Shown: positions 11,601 through 23,307, counted from the first letter of the stretch. The stretch: 64,000 nucleotides of DNA from Guadua angustifolia (GCA_036346375.1 CM070508.1:22574852-22638851); one strand, 5' to 3'. A program made the numbers and translations. The notes: a model not told the origin generated them from the sequence alone.

Positions 11601-11688
11601 CAACCAGTTTTTACTGTGTGCACTAGCGCGATCCTGGACTAGTGCCGAATACACAGAGTGTCCGAATCCGTAAATTCGGGGCACGACA
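8625..11688 (+). repeat. 3' LTR of element 1 (complete, ~3.06 kb)
   Basis: The LTR starts TGTAACGTCCC and ends GCACGACA. The end resembles that of element 2's LTR, read on the minus strand (CGGGTCCCGACA at 58495-58506). Homology to 1-2896 is continuous. Because the 5' flank is outside the window, the target duplication cannot be checked. Confidence 0.93.
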
Positions 11689-11692
11689 CATA

Positions 11693-11848
11693 GGGTATGT
11701 TAGCTTCTGTAGCCCTGTAAAATTTGAATACAAAATTCAGTCGCATTTGAAAGATATGATTTTATAGTAAATTTATCATTTTCATGTCTTTTAAATGCGA
11801 CTTAGTTTGGCATTCAAATTTTACAAGGCTGTAAAAACTCATATTCCC
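11693..11848. mobile_element. short fold-back MITE abutting element 1
   Basis: A 156-bp inverted repeat begins GGGTATGTTAGC and ends with the complement of GGGAATATGAG. Internal arms pair as well (CTGTAAAATTTGAAT with ATTCAAATTTTACAAG; GTCGCATTTGAAAGA with its complement). TA flanks both ends. The TA duplication would fit Tc1/mariner-type MITEs, but the termini are not the Stowaway consensus, so the superfamily is open. Confidence 0.6.
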
Positions 11849-12540
11849 TACCTATGGTAATTTTTTAAGAATTTTTTTAGAACTTGTACGTATAGTTTTT
11901 ATGGACTTTACTGCCGAATAACTGATTTGTGCAAAATACGCTGCAGATGTAGTAATTTTATGTTGTATATTTAGTAATATCATATTGTATATATAATAAT
12001 TTCTGTTACCAGTCAGGAAAATTAATGTCTAATAGTGATAATTGTATCATTTTATTCCTCTCATCGTTAGTAAATTATTGGTGAAAACCATTTACAAATC
12101 CGAGCTACCAATAAAAAGATATGACTAAAATAAAGAAAAAATAAATTTATTTACAAACTACAATACGTATTAACTAGTTGGGTTGACCAATGCATGAGTA
12201 ACTAATTTTGTAGTAATTCAATCTGTTGTTCTATAGTAAAACATATTTGTGATTTACTGCCAACAACTCTGAACGTCTTGCTAGAGTGGATGCTGCGACC
12301 GCGAGCAGTGGCCGGCTTTCGTTTACACGTGGCGGTGGGAGGGTGGTGTGCTGGCGACCAACAACGGCCAATAGAGGGAGTGGTGTGCTGGCGGTGAAGT
12401 ATGGTCCCAGCCAAGATTTGAAATTTTGTTTTGGTTCACACCTTATAGATGGGCAGAATAAAATTCTAGAGTTTCAAACAAAATCTAGTCAAAATTTAAA
12501 AATATAATTTGAAATCCAGAATTTTTGAAATGAAAATTTT
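11849..12540. other. intergenic, no gene recognised
   Basis: AT-rich sequence with one GC-richer patch at 12280-12410 that has short internal repeats (GTGGTGTGCTGGCG twice). No frame here resembles a known protein to me. Confidence 0.4.
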
Positions 12541-12544
12541 GAAA

Positions 12545-13250
12545 TTTTGGCCGAAATTACTGAAATCTCTGCAAAATTCAACTGAGTAAAAAATAGTTGA
12601 AAAAATGTTAATTTTTTTTGTGGATAGTCCTAACATATCACTAATATTTCCATAAAAATTTCAAATAATGATCAAGCATGAGTAATTTTAAAAAAATTCT
12701 GAAAGTGTTACTGTCCTATAAAAGGCTGACTTGCAAATTTCAGCTGAATGAAAAATGGTGCAACCCATATTATTTTTAAAAAAAATTGTTGTGAATGGCC
12801 CTGACACATCAATAATTTTACATAATTTTTAGATGATGATCATGCTTGAAGAATTTTAAAAAATTATGGCAGTTTTACTGTACTGATAAAAGCCTTACGG
12901 TGCTACATGTATTGTTTCCATAGATTTGATTGAGCAATCAAAATAAGTTTACAATTTTTGAAAGTTTTATAGAATGGTCATGAGGTAGTTTTTTCCTAAA
13001 TATTTTGGATTATGACCACACTCGAGCGAATCTATAAAATTCTGACATGATTAGTGTCTCAGTTATGTTCATTATATTTTTGAATTTTGAAATATAAGGA
13101 ATGAAGTTCAATTATTTTGGAAATTTTTTTGTATGATCCTAAACTTTTAAAGATAGTACCATAAATTTTTAGAGCATGATGAAGCTTGTAAAAGTTTATA
13201 AAAATCTGACTGTATTTCTGCTATTTTTATAAAACATCTCAAAAATTCAT
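12545..13250. repeat. degenerate tandem repeat, about four units of ~165-178 bp
   Basis: Recognisable anchors recur at 12667 (ATGATCAAGCATGAG), 12834 (ATGATCATGCTTGAAG), 13013 (ATGACCACACTCGAGC) and 13178 (ATGATGAAGCTTG). Each is followed by AAAATTCTG-like and TTACTGT-like blocks and preceded by a CATAAAAATTT-like block. Spacing is ~167, ~178 and ~165 bp, with substitutions and indels in every unit. I do not recognise it as a known grass satellite. Confidence 0.55.
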
Positions 13251-14110
13251 TTTTCAACAAATTTTCATGGAAGATGACATTCCTAAGGGTTATTGACTCA
13301 AATCTGGTCCTCAAAATTCAAAATACGATCAAAATACTCAAGGTTTAGGCAAAATTTGCTGAAATTAACATAGCAATTTAAAATTTTCAAATATTTTATC
13401 CCACTGATATTTTGAATGTCATCCCTGGACAAAATTTCCAAAATTTAGCGGGGATTTTAAACCATGGTCCCAACACTGTTTTCCACTGAACAAGGACAAC
13501 TGTGTCAACCTCCTCATGCCCTGCCGTAAGAGTACAACTTACGTTGACAACGGTTTAAAAAATTACAATAAATCTTGATATTTCAACCATGAATAGATTT
13601 TTTTTTCTGAATTTCCATAGCATTGATGCTCATGTGGAACAAAGTTATTTTACGAAGTTACACCGTGGCATAACATGTTAAATTTTTTTTAAAAAATGCC
13701 ACTACAACCACGGCTGCCGTGGCCTCCTCACTCGCTTTAGGCCTTCTCGCCTCATCATGATGCTGGATGGCCCTCAAAAATAAATCATGTTGGACGGCCT
13801 TCCTCTTCCTCACTATGGAATGAGCATACGGTGCAGGTTGCAGCCAAAAACATTTGGACGAAGAAAATTCGGACGTCCACCGGACAAAAGGGGAAGGGAC
13901 GCACTTTTGAAAGTGACCGAAGTGATGGCTAGACAATACGCCACTACTACAAACGCGGTAAAAGCTACTGCGATAATAGCCTATATATAAATTTATAATG
14001 TCTCCCGCGGCAAGAGGCAAAAGGGTGCTCGACATTGTTAAAGTGGAGTGGCATGGAGCTCTAAGAGCGCCTCCCCATTGCACGGCGAGGAAGAAAGCTG
14101 AGGAAATCTA
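13251..14110. other. intergenic with a GC-richer patch, no gene recognised
   Basis: 13680-14090 is more GC-balanced and has short open frames on both strands (13787-13990 plus, 13658-14083 minus), but neither resembles a protein family I know. A CACTACTACAAACGCGG string at 13942 recalls a CACTA terminus, without a partner in the window. Confidence 0.35.
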
Positions 14111-14315
14111 GGGTATATTTGATTTGAAGCTATTTTTGCTATAACTAATTTTAGATAAGTGTCACGCTTGCTACATTTTTTGACAATAAAATTCAACGTC
14201 GTAAGTGTACCAAAGTTTGGTAAAAAACCAAGTATAAACACATAACACATAAAACTAAAAAGTTGTGGCAAGCCGCAGTTAGACGTAGCAAGGTAGCTTC
14301 AAACCAAACATGCCC
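14111..14315. mobile_element. Tourist-like MITE (205 bp)
   Basis: Terminal inverted repeats GGGTATATTTGATTTGAAGC and the complement of GGGCATGTTTGGTTTGAAGC flank an AT-rich, non-coding centre. Flanking triplets are CTA and TTA, close to the TWA target of PIF/Harbinger MITEs. The GGGCATGTTTGGTTT terminus is common in grass MITEs. Confidence 0.7.
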
Positions 14316-14870
14316 TTAGTCTATATGGATATTGCATAATTGTAAGGAAATTTGTGGGAAATTGATCGGTTTTCACCTTGGATTACGCTTAGATTTCTGG
14401 TCCCAATGAATGCAACTGTGACTTTACCAATGAGGAGTTCGTCTGTAAATGATATATCCGCCTTACATCTTCTAAACCCGGTGTATTTGGTACCTTTTAC
14501 TTTGGCTCACCGATACCTCCTCCCACCAAGCTACAATCTCGTCTTCGCCTCCGGTGTCATGTCTCAAGAAATGCCAAATGCCTCCATTCACTAAAGGCGT
14601 GTTTGGTAGCCTGTATACACCTTAGTCTGGCTCAATAAGACATGCCGTGGGGATACAAGATGGAGATGTTTGATTGGTAGTTTTACACGAGACAGGTTAA
14701 GTGGAGACGATGATTGGTTGCTTGTATATTGCATTGTCAATTTTTTTTCCTTTTGCATTGTCAAATTTGCAACCAATTAGATCATCTAAGGGCAGAATTT
14801 ATCTACAGACAAAGTCTACACGCTAAATACATGACAAACATCAGAGATAACTCAAATATCCAAATAGGTT
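14316..14870. other. intergenic, possible MITE remnant
   Basis: A sequence starting AGGCGTGTTTGGTAGCCTG at 14597 looks like a MITE terminus. GATGATTGGTTGC at 14708 pairs with GCAACCAATTAGATCATC around a direct repeat of TTGCATTGTCAA. No complete element boundary is evident, and no gene. Confidence 0.35.
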
Positions 14871-15034
14871 TGTTAGAGATATACTCAATATCCAAATAGA
14901 AGTCCACATCTAGTATAATTCGAACTCTTTTGACTATATAAGTCACTTTTATATACATGTAATCTAAAATAAAATAGTGGATTTATCTCCTATAATTTTT
15001 TTAAAGAGTTTTTCACGCTAAATCTTTTCTACCA
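14871..15034 (+). repeat. 5' LTR of the short LTR element
   Basis: 164 bp from TGTTAG to about ACCA, with a TATA-like CTATATAAG near 14934-14942. The exact 3' boundary is inferred from the partner and uncertain by several bases. Confidence 0.7.
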
Positions 15035-15290
15035 TTTTAAGTGCTCTCGTTCGCCATGCTAGGCGACGAGCGGTGAACCTCTCTGTCCAGCCTCAAAGCC
15101 TTAGAGCGTGGACCCTTCTTCAAGCAGCAATAGCATTGCTTACAAGGACAACGACGCAATGTTTTACCTGCTACAGATTGTTGGCGCAGTACAAAAGGAA
15201 GCAAGGAGACCTGATGAGCGAAAAAAAGGTCATTAGTACGGCGGAGGCAGAAAAGGAGATGCTTTGTACTCGAAAGGTCTTTATCGGTTT

Positions 15291-15484
15291 AATTGTTGGA
15301 GCCATGCTTTCGTTCTGTACCATGACCATGGAGTGTTGAAAGTGCTGCTCTGGAGATGGTACGCTGGATCGAGTACACCGAAAATAGAAATCAATTGTTG
15401 GAGCCATGCTTTCGTTCTCTACCATGACCATGGAGTGTTGAAAGTGCTGCTCTCAAGATGGTATGCTGGATCGAGTACACAGAA
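15291..15484 (+). repeat. two-copy tandem repeat, 102-bp period, inside the short LTR element
   Basis: AATTGTTGGAGCCATGCTTT occurs at 15291 and again at 15393. Both copies run on through GACCATGGAGTGTTGAAAG to GGATCGAGTACAC with few differences. It probably arose by local slippage; no function is evident. Confidence 0.85.
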
Positions 15485-16385
15485 AAAAAAAATCCATGTC
15501 AGATAAGGAGATAACTGAGTTTGGTGTTAATCACCATCTGAATATATTATAATTTTAGATCACTTACGCAATCATTACGAAAGTTTTTGTAACATTAATT
15601 CTCAATAATTTGATGGTACCTTGATAGTAGTTAGTATCATACTCTTCGAAGTTTTTGTTGTTTAAAAGTGAAGGTTTTGTTTCAATATCAGTTTGAGATG
15701 AAAGGTTGAAGTAAAAGAAGTAGTTTGCTTCTATGTAGATACAATAATGTTGTCCGGTTGTTATAGCTCAATATGAGAGTTTGTTGTAATTTATAGTCTA
15801 TTGATGGCACAAAAGTTTTCTTTCATCTTAACAGTTTTGCAGGAATAGTTTTTAACTATGTCATGGATTTCAGTTGGCAGTTTGACTTATGTGATGGCTA
15901 TACATACAAGTTGCTCTTTCAATGAGAGTTGTTTGTCAAATTTTATATTCCAGATGGAGAATGTCAAAAATCTTTGATATGAGTTATTCGCTATCTATCA
16001 AGCACCATAGGTGATGTCTTAGCTTATCCTGTTTGATGATTGAGCATTTGTTTCAGGAGATCGGTTGTACATACTTGAATCTACTGGTAGTTTGCTCAAT
16101 TTTGCTTCATGAGAAGCGTTTGGATAATACAATTCTAGTCTTTCGCACTACAAATGATATTTCGCACTCAATAAGTCCTTTAGACTTTCAGTGCTTAATT
16201 ACCCTTTAGAATTTTTCAGGAGACAATTTCATTAAGGGAAGGCTTGTTAGAGATATGCTCAATATTTAAATAGGAGTCCACATCTAGCACAACTCGGACT
16301 CTTTTTGCTATATAAGCTGCCCTTATGTACATGTAATCTAGAACAAAATAGTGAATTTTTCTCCTGTGGTTTTTTCCCACAAAGG

Positions 16386-16667
16386 TGAAAGCATCTAGGC
16401 CCTCAATTCGATTTGGTTTTGGTAATTAATGATAATCACTATTAAAGGACTAATATTTTCTCTTGAGTATATTGAAAATAGATTGGTCCTAACTTCGGTG
16501 ATCATGAAAGCATGAAAATAGTGCAAAAGAAGATCAACTTTGTAGCTTTTGGTGATCTAGCAGCTTTGGTGAAAAGATCAGATTGCTAGAATAGGTGTTG
16601 TACTATTAAGAGGGGACCTAGCAAATCGTTCGAAGTCAAAAAGTGTCTAAAGACTCAATACTAAATA
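16386..16667 (+). repeat. outer LTR fragment, plus-oriented start
   Basis: This matches the reverse complement of 17200-17556 closely, starting TGAAAGCATCTAGGCCCTC against TGGAAAGCATTTAGGCCCTC. It stops matching near CAAAAAGTGTCTAAAGACTC, where the minus-oriented LTR sequence takes over. Confidence 0.8.
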
Positions 16668-17556
16668 CAACACTTGAATTTTCTCCTAACCCTTTCAAAA
16701 TGATCAATGAATACACACAAGAGTACTAGAGACTATCTAGAGCTGAAATATCATCAATGAGGTCCAACATTTGCTTTAGAATGCAGGTGAGGGCATTTAT
16801 AACCTCCACCAACCAATATGGCCGTTGGCATAAAAGATCACCAAAATGCCCTCGAAACCCGGTGCTTCCACCCTTGGGCTGGTAGCACCGCTCCTCTGGT
16901 GCTAACGGTGGCTACAGTGCATTTAATGCACTGTCAGTGACTGTTGCACTATATGGCTGGTACTACCGTAGCGAGTCCGGTAGCATCGAGCTCAAAATTT
17001 TTAGTTTTAGCCAAAAGTACCTCCTCTAGAAAAAACATGCTGAGGAGTGGCCAGTGCTACCGCCGGTTAGTAGCACTAGCCACACTAGCCACCAACTTAC
17101 CTCTTTTTGGAAAAATGGCATCGCATGGGGTCCAGTTCTAGTTCCAGCCGGTAGCACCGGCCATACTATCCAAGAGACCATTTTCTTCTAGATTTTAAAA
17201 TGAGTGAATGTAATGACATGCAAATATTCCAATGTGTATAGATTGAGCCTTTAAACATTTTTTAACTTCAAACGGTTTGCCAAGACCCCTTTTAATAGTA
17301 CAACATCTATTCTAGCAATCCGATCTTTTTACTAAAACTCCGAGATCGGCAAAAGTTATAAAAAATTTCTTAAATTTTATACCTTAGCAATTTGCCACGA
17401 CGTGTTGATCTTCTTTTGCACCATTTTCATTCTTCCATGATCACCGAAGTTAGGACCAACCTATTTTCAATATACTCAAAAGAAAATATCAGTCATTTAA
17501 TCACGTTGCCATTAATTACCAAAACCAAATCGAATTGAGGGCCTAAATGCTTTCCA
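16668..17556 (-). repeat. minus-oriented LTR (3' LTR of the coding interior), 3' part missing
   Basis: Read on the minus strand it starts TGGAAAGCATTTAGGCC right after a purine tract (AAAAGAGAGAGA). It continues through a cluster of GGTGCTACC-type repeats and a TATA-like GGAGGTTATAAATG near 16800, and breaks off mid-LTR at about 16668. The missing tail is the kind of sequence found at 30336-30931 in the opposite orientation. Confidence 0.78.
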
Positions 17557-17797
17557 TCTCTCTCTTTTGGTAATTGATGACAATCCTATCACAAGAAATG
17601 TATTGGATTTAAATTTTGAGCATGTAACAGGAAGGTTATGTTGCATACTAAAGAATTTTGCCTTTAACAAAATTTTGCTTCTTAAGATGAATTAGTGAAT
17701 TTGAAGAAAAAACATTATTAAGGTTACCATGTTTAATTGAAAACTCCCCCTAAAGGTGTGCGTGTGGATGAGAAGATGACATTTGCACACTTGAGAT

Positions 17798-18426
17798 TAG
17801 GGATGGCAATCTTACCCGATTACCCGTGTACCCGCGGGTAAAAACCCTAATAGAGGTGGATATGTTCCTCTTTTATTACCCGCGGGTATATTTATGGGGC
17901 CAAACTCTACCCGACGAGCAAACGAGTATGGGTATGGGGGAGCTTCACCCATATCCATTCCGTTCGATTATCCGCCACCTCCTATTGACATACGGGCTAT
18001 AACATGCGCCCAGTTGGCCCCCTGATACCCAATTTGTGGTACCTCATTTCAGTAATTGTTGAACTTGAGCATTTGTGTATTATTTGTGTGCATGTATTAT
18101 TTTAGTTCTTATTCTCATGTACATTCAAAATTTTGAATCATTGATAATCATTCTTCAATCCACAGAATGTAGCTAATACCCATAACTTCATCAAAGAGAT
18201 TGTATTAGTACCATAACTCATTAGTTTCTAATGCCATTTGGTTGGAAAGATTGTTGATGGTGGCGGGTAAACGGGTATACCCACGGGTATCAGGTACCCG
18301 CGAGCGATAGGTATAGGCAATATTCTTCGCCCATGACCCTTTACGGGTATACCCATAGGGGAGATTTTAGTTCGCGGGTATGGGTATGGGTATGGGCGTA
18401 CCCATCGCACCCAATTGCCATCCCTA
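17798..18426. mobile_element. hAT-type MITE (629 bp) with perfect 8-bp TSD
   Basis: The termini are TAGGGATGGCAAT and its exact complement ATTGCCATCCCTA. They are flanked by CTTGAGAT at 17790-17797 and at 18427-18434. The subterminal parts are full of ACCCGCGGGTA/TACCCG motifs. The 8-bp duplication and TIR type fit non-autonomous hAT elements; there is no transposase frame. It lies in the 3' untranslated part of the copia element. Confidence 0.92.
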
Positions 18427-18871
18427 CTTGAGATTTTTGGAAATTTTGACAGAGTTTCCCTTTAAATATTGAGTCCGAGGAACCAATGATATATAAGCAA
18501 TGAAAGTATTAAGCATGAAAGTGAATAAGAGATAATGAATCATAGAAGAAATTTTAGAACTAAGTAAGAAAAGCATTAAATTTCATAAACATCCAAACAT
18601 CAACATGCAACATTAATATCGAAAAGCAACAGTATCCAACCATGATTAAAACAACCAAAAGACAACGAGGTTCATTAGCTTACATAGATATACAAATACA
18701 TATAAAACTTAAGCTAATCCTCTCAAACGAGAAGTAGACTTGCTCTCCATGCCTAATGTTGCTTGCTTCATGATGCTCCATTTCTTCATATTTCTCCTCC
18801 TTTGGCATCAAGTACCAAAAATGGGGCATGACAAGAACAGATCACGAAGATGGAGGAGGAGAAGGAGTACG
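18427..18871 (-). other. copia 3' region between MITE and solo LTR
   Basis: Read on the minus strand, this is the continuation of the extra 3' ORF interrupted at 20468. A short hydrophobic leucine-rich stretch ends at a stop followed by GCCAAAGGAGGAGAAAT, then AT-rich untranslated sequence. Similar purine-rich strings follow the last ORF of other grass copia elements, from memory. Confidence 0.45.
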
Positions 18872-18876
18872 GTGAT

Positions 18877-20467
18877 TGAAGGATTGAGATGGCGAACAGA
18901 GGGGGGATGAATGGTCGCAAAACAAAATTTTTCCCCCACAAAAATACTCTAACTAAGACCTCGAAAGGATCATGCAAATCAAATTCAGCAACCCTCCAAA
19001 ACCCGAACAACTAGACAACAATGTGTACCCCTAGCTTGCGTGGATGAGAACCATGAAATATGTGGAGAATTTTTTTTATCACAATCCTGGTTGTTAAGTG
19101 TCAAAATTAAAAAGAATCAAATCAAACCTTGCTTTTGAAAGGAGACCAAACCAAATCACAAAAGTTACTTTCTGAAAAGCAAAAGTAGATTTTTCAGAAA
19201 TTATCCTCACTTGAAGCAGGTGGTTGGTGGGTTTCTGATGCTCTAGAAATTTTGAGAATTTTTCTCCCGATGAGCAAATGAGTTGTGAAGCACTCCACCA
19301 AAGATCACCTCAAAACTCCTCATGGCACCCAAATAGTGCAACCAGTGGACTTCCTAATTTTTTCACAGATGAATATGAGAGTTCCGCACTTTTTCCAATA
19401 AGAATCACTCAGAAATGATTTTTATAGATTTTTCTAAAAATCAAACACTGATTGTTGCGTGAAGAATAAGTTCTGGACAGAGTTGCAATTTGATAGAAAA
19501 GTTGATCTCTAGTCTATCCTAGAGTACAAAAGAGATGTAAAACTATATGAACACACTCAAGACATCCAATATCAGCACCATTTAGAAGGAGAGGAGGCAA
19601 ATCCAAATTGCAAGAAAGTAAATTGCGAGAAAGTAATTTGCAGGAATTTAAATGCAGAATTTATGACATAAAGTAAATGCGTAATGTAAATTCAAGTATG
19701 AATGAAAAAGATTTGCATTTTTGGAAAGAGGAGGTTTACAAAACCTTACAACAAAGTGGGCAAAGCTCAAAGGAACACAAAAACCTCTACAACTTTCAAG
19801 AAGAGGAGGCTACCCCTCCCCCTCTATTTATACTACTCTTGGGCCACCTACCACTCTTGGATGAGTACCTCAACCCTAAAGCACTCATCTAAGGGTTAGG
19901 ATTAACCCACTCACACAGCCATGCAAGGGCTAACCCAAAACTCACTCACATAATGAATTTTCTTGCACGGTTTTTAAAGCATACTATATAAACCTGCTAA
20001 CCTATCAACTAGACCGCAATCTAACGGATCTTGTCAATCCACGCGGCATCTAGCTAGTATCATCTCCTTTCCTTGTCTTCTTGGCTTGCACGAACTCCGT
20101 CTCCGATCATCTTCCGGTGATCCACGATCATCTGGACCTCCGACGCACCTCGCCTAGTCTTGATCATCCTCCGCCTCACCATGATCGAACACCATCGTCC
20201 TGCAACCATCAAAGATAAGGAAAACCCATCACATAGCAATGTCCAAAAGGATATGCAATAATCGTCACAAAATCATTAATCAAATCAATCACACTCAGAA
20301 GGTCCGGTGCTATGACCCCAGTCGGTAGCATCGGAAAAGGCAATCACATCTAAAATTGCTTCAAATTGAAAATCCAATTCACATCAAACTCAATTCCAAA
20401 GCAAACCAAGCTCAAATTCAGTCAATTACTCATCACAAACATGGATAGACCTCCACATGGTCTTTCA
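18877..20467 (-). mobile_element. solo LTR, copia-type, perfect TSD GTGAT
   Basis: On the minus strand it starts TGAAAGACCATGTGGAGG at 20467 and ends GCCATCTCAATCCTTCA at 18877, flanked by GTGAT at 18872-18876 and 20468-20472. No PBS or polypurine tract adjoins it, so it is a solo LTR left by LTR-LTR recombination. It interrupts the extra 3' ORF of the copia element. The same family occurs in opposite orientation at 23991-25626. Confidence 0.92.
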
Positions 20468-20472
20468 GTGAT

Positions 20473-21951
20473 GCCCATAGTATGAAATGCCAGCGGTGCC
20501 TGCTCTGAGCGGTACTCCTGGAATGATGAGCGAAGTTCTTGAATAGTAGAGTCAATGGAGTCTAGACGCCCTCGAACCTTCTCAACAGCTTGACGAGTTT
20601 GAAATTGATACTCATCGACACGAGCAAAGTTGCTCATCATGTCAGTCCTGAGACTCGCGAAACTGCTCATCATGGCACTATGCAAGATGTCAAAATTTTC
20701 ATGAGAGAGTCTAGAGTAAAGCTGTTGTGCCGGATGAGACTGTGGCTCTTCCTCCCTAGGCTCTTGCTGTTGTGACTACTGAGAGGATTGATCTCTGTCC
20801 AATGGCCTAAGGACCTGCCTCTCGTGGTTTGTATGGCTTGTGGGAGCTGCCACACCCACCATGGTACCCTGTCACCCTCTTGATTATCATCATGATATAC
20901 GGGGCGAAGTAGATCCTCTTACCACCGTCACTAGCAAGGGAATGCATCTCTCGAAGAATCAAATCAACCATATCAAACTTTTGCCTATTCATGATCTTGC
21001 TCATTATATTCCACGCAAAGCTTCTAATCTCATCGAAATTACTGCTCTTGGGATGAACAGTAACTCTCACAATCCTATTGATAAGGTTTGATGTGGGAAG
21101 CAAATTTGCCATCTTACCTGGCCTCTTGACGCGAGCAGCTAGATCATAGAAATCATATTGCCTGGCAAGGGGAAGAATTCTATCACTATGGACTCTGGGA
21201 TGCCCACTATGGAAGATGCCCCACGCTAGCTCAATTTCTTCCTTGGAGGCAGTGTATACAGCAGTGTCAATCATCCATGTGATTTCATCATAAGAGTCAG
21301 AAACACGGAGTGGCATATAATTGACGAATCATGTTGTCCTTGTAATCACACCTAATGCTGACAAAATTTGCTAGACCAGCTCCATGAAAAAGCTCGAGCA
21401 TAACAACAAATAGTGGAATCTTCCTAATGTGCTCTCAACTCACCCATTTGTGATCTGCAAATTGTTTGTTCAGAAATATTTCATAGTATGCCTTTTGTTG
21501 AAACATTGTACTGAACCTGTCTAGAGTGGCACTGCGGTGCAGCATGTACTGATTTACCTACCTCAAGGAAAAATACCTCTCCCCTTTTAATTTCCTTAAG
21601 TCCACAGAAGGGTCGAAGTCATCAAAGTTTTCCTTCTCTTCTAACTCTTGGTCTTGCGATGCATCACTATCATTTTCTTCCTCATCGTCCATTTCCATAT
21701 CAGTATTTTCTTGTTCTTCCTCCTCACTTTACTTTGAAGCAACCCGCTTTCCTTTTCCTCCCCGAGAAATTCCACAAGTTCTGCTTGAATATTTCTTCTA
21801 ATCTCTCTATCTCTTGCAACAAAAGTCTTTGAGTCCTCGTTGATACTATCATGAGGAGCTGGAATATATCTTCCTTGGACTGATTTGCAAACAACCCCAT
21901 CGCCACAAGGAGGCATATTCTTGGTTTGCGGCATGATTTTTGGGTGAACAA
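20473..21951 (-). pseudogene. extra 3' ORF of the copia element (env-position ORF), broken
   Basis: It lies downstream of pol on the same strand. The start is probably ATG at 21934 (MPQTKNMPPCGDGVVCKSV), with an acidic/basic stretch and a frameshift near 21640. The best segment is 20807-21316, with NFDEIRSFAWNIMSKIMNRQ, MVDLILREMH and IYFAPYIMMIIKRVTGY, followed by a coiled-coil-like part at 20473-20685 (RTDMMSNFARVDEYQFQTRQ; LDSIDSTIQELRSSFQEYRS). I recall similar proteins annotated as putative plant transposon proteins in grasses. Its position matches the env-like ORF of SIRE-type elements, but I see no clear signal peptide or fusion region, so the role is unknown. Confidence 0.55.
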
Positions 21952-21999
21952 GGAGTATATGAGATGAAAGAGAGGATATGAGGCCTTTAAGTTTTGTTA

Positions 22000-22620
22000 T
22001 GATGCGAATGTGGCAACTTTATTGAATCTCAGCCAGCAATCCCAGTGCTACCACCTTTGGGCCGGTAGCACCGAGCATGAGCGATGCTACCGCCCTGGGG
22101 TCGATAGCAGCAGCCATATGGTGCCTAGCCCTAAAATTTTTTGAAATTTTGAGATTTAAGTAGATCAAACCATTGAATAGTATCTAGAAACATCACAAGC
22201 AACTAATCTACTTATTAATCCCAAAAATTTTCAATCAATTTCGCATAAATTTGCCACATTATGCATCAAACCCTAGAAGATGAATCCCACGAAGAATTGA
22301 TACGAAAAGATACCTTGATGCTAAAGAATGAGGAAGAACCAAAAGATTTGCGAGGAAGAACTTGGATCAAGAGATTTCTCTTTGGAGATTTTGGGAGAAA
22401 TAAGATGGAGAAAGGGAAGGAAGAGAAGAATAGAGAGGGAGATGGTTTCAGTCTTAAAGAAACGGAAGGGGTAACGGTTACAACAAGCCCTGACATTAAC
22501 TACCCTTGCCTGAGCATCTCGGTGCTACCGCCCAATAGCCGGTAGTACCGGCCATCCCGTGCTACACTGCTACTGCTTCAAATCCAATAGCACTGGTCCT
22601 AACAGTCTAACAGACTAAGA
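22000..22620 (-). promoter_or_regulatory. possible promoter/5'UTR ahead of the extra 3' ORF
   Basis: On the minus strand, immediately upstream of the ORF start, lie clustered GGTAGCACCG/CGGTGCTACC motifs (22030-22110 and 22510-22590), a long CT-rich tract (22390-22460) typical of plant 5'UTRs, and AAG|GTATCT that could be a splice donor. The same GGTGCTACC motif cluster occurs in the LTR at 16850-17170. This could be an internal promoter derived from LTR-like or captured host sequence. It is inference only. Confidence 0.3.
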
Positions 22621-23300
22621 AAAAGGCCATGAGAATTGAAATAGCTCATATGTTTACATTTTTAGATGAAAAACATATTTGAGCACCTCAATTCTATAAA
22701 GTAATCAAGAAAGCAACTTTACAAATAGTTTTTATTAAAATAGATTCCTTTTTTAGCAAAAGAGAGATCTTTTTCTAAATTAAACACTTGACATGAAGTG
22801 AATGCAACATTGTGGTATATATGAGTTTAAAAATACTTTTTGGGACACTAGATATAATGAAAATCTAGTTCCAAGGCAATTCCTCACTCCAAGGCAATTT
22901 CTCACAATGTGCATTAAGTAGATCAATATAGATCAAAATTTTGAATTTTGAGGAATCAAAGATTTGTCCAAACATTTTGGGTTATTTTCAACATAAGAGG
23001 GTTTATTAGAGTAAGTAAATTCAAGAGATGAGATTTATATAATGTATGCTTTGAAAATAAAGATTTTGAAGAATTAACACTTTAAGACTCTAAATAGGAT
23101 AATTTCAAATATTTTGACCTAGTATGGTGTAGTGTCTTCCTTTTGAAAAATATTTGCACTTGTTTGATGTTTTCACATTTTAGGGATGTAATATACATGT
23201 AAATGGTACAATACTCTTCTTAATATGTTGCTCATCAACATGATTGGAAGAATCACAAAATAAAAGTCAACAGCACCAAATGGAAGAGTTAATCATGGTG
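22621..23300 (-). other. AT-rich spacer between pol and the extra 3' ORF
   Basis: There are no coding frames or repeats I can identify. The short direct duplication CTCACTCCAAGGCAATT / CCAAGGCAATTCCTCAC near 22875-22905 is the only notable feature. Confidence 0.35.
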
Positions 23301-23307
23301 CATGCAT

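Larger units (their letters stand above)
1..11688 (+). mobile_element. Ty3-gypsy LTR retrotransposon, Tekay/Del chromovirus type (element 1), left end cut by window
   Basis: The element has two long LTRs, a tRNA-Met type primer-binding site, a leader ORF, gag-pol and a polypurine tract, in that order on the plus strand. Position 1 corresponds to about base 145 of the right LTR, so about 144 bp of the left LTR lie outside the window. The domain order gag, protease, RT, RNase H, integrase is that of Ty3-gypsy. The integrase tail ends in a chromodomain-like segment (RFCRVQWSNHTESEATWE), which with ~3-kb LTRs points to the Tekay/Del (RIRE3-like) clade; the clade name is recall, not a search. LTR copies differ at many sites and the frame is dead, so the insertion is old or poorly called. 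Confidence 0.93.

Noticed and set aside
13942..13958. CACTACTACAAACGCGG resembling a CACTA terminus.
   Set aside because: No inverted partner, subterminal array or target duplication within the window.
16386..17556. First read as a 1.17-kb fold-back DNA transposon with ~280-350-bp inverted repeats.
   Set aside because: The arms start with copia LTR termini (TGAAAGCATCTAGGCCC), one follows a polypurine tract, and AAAGG at 16381 pairs with 30931, not with the sequence after 17556. It is two opposed LTR pieces.
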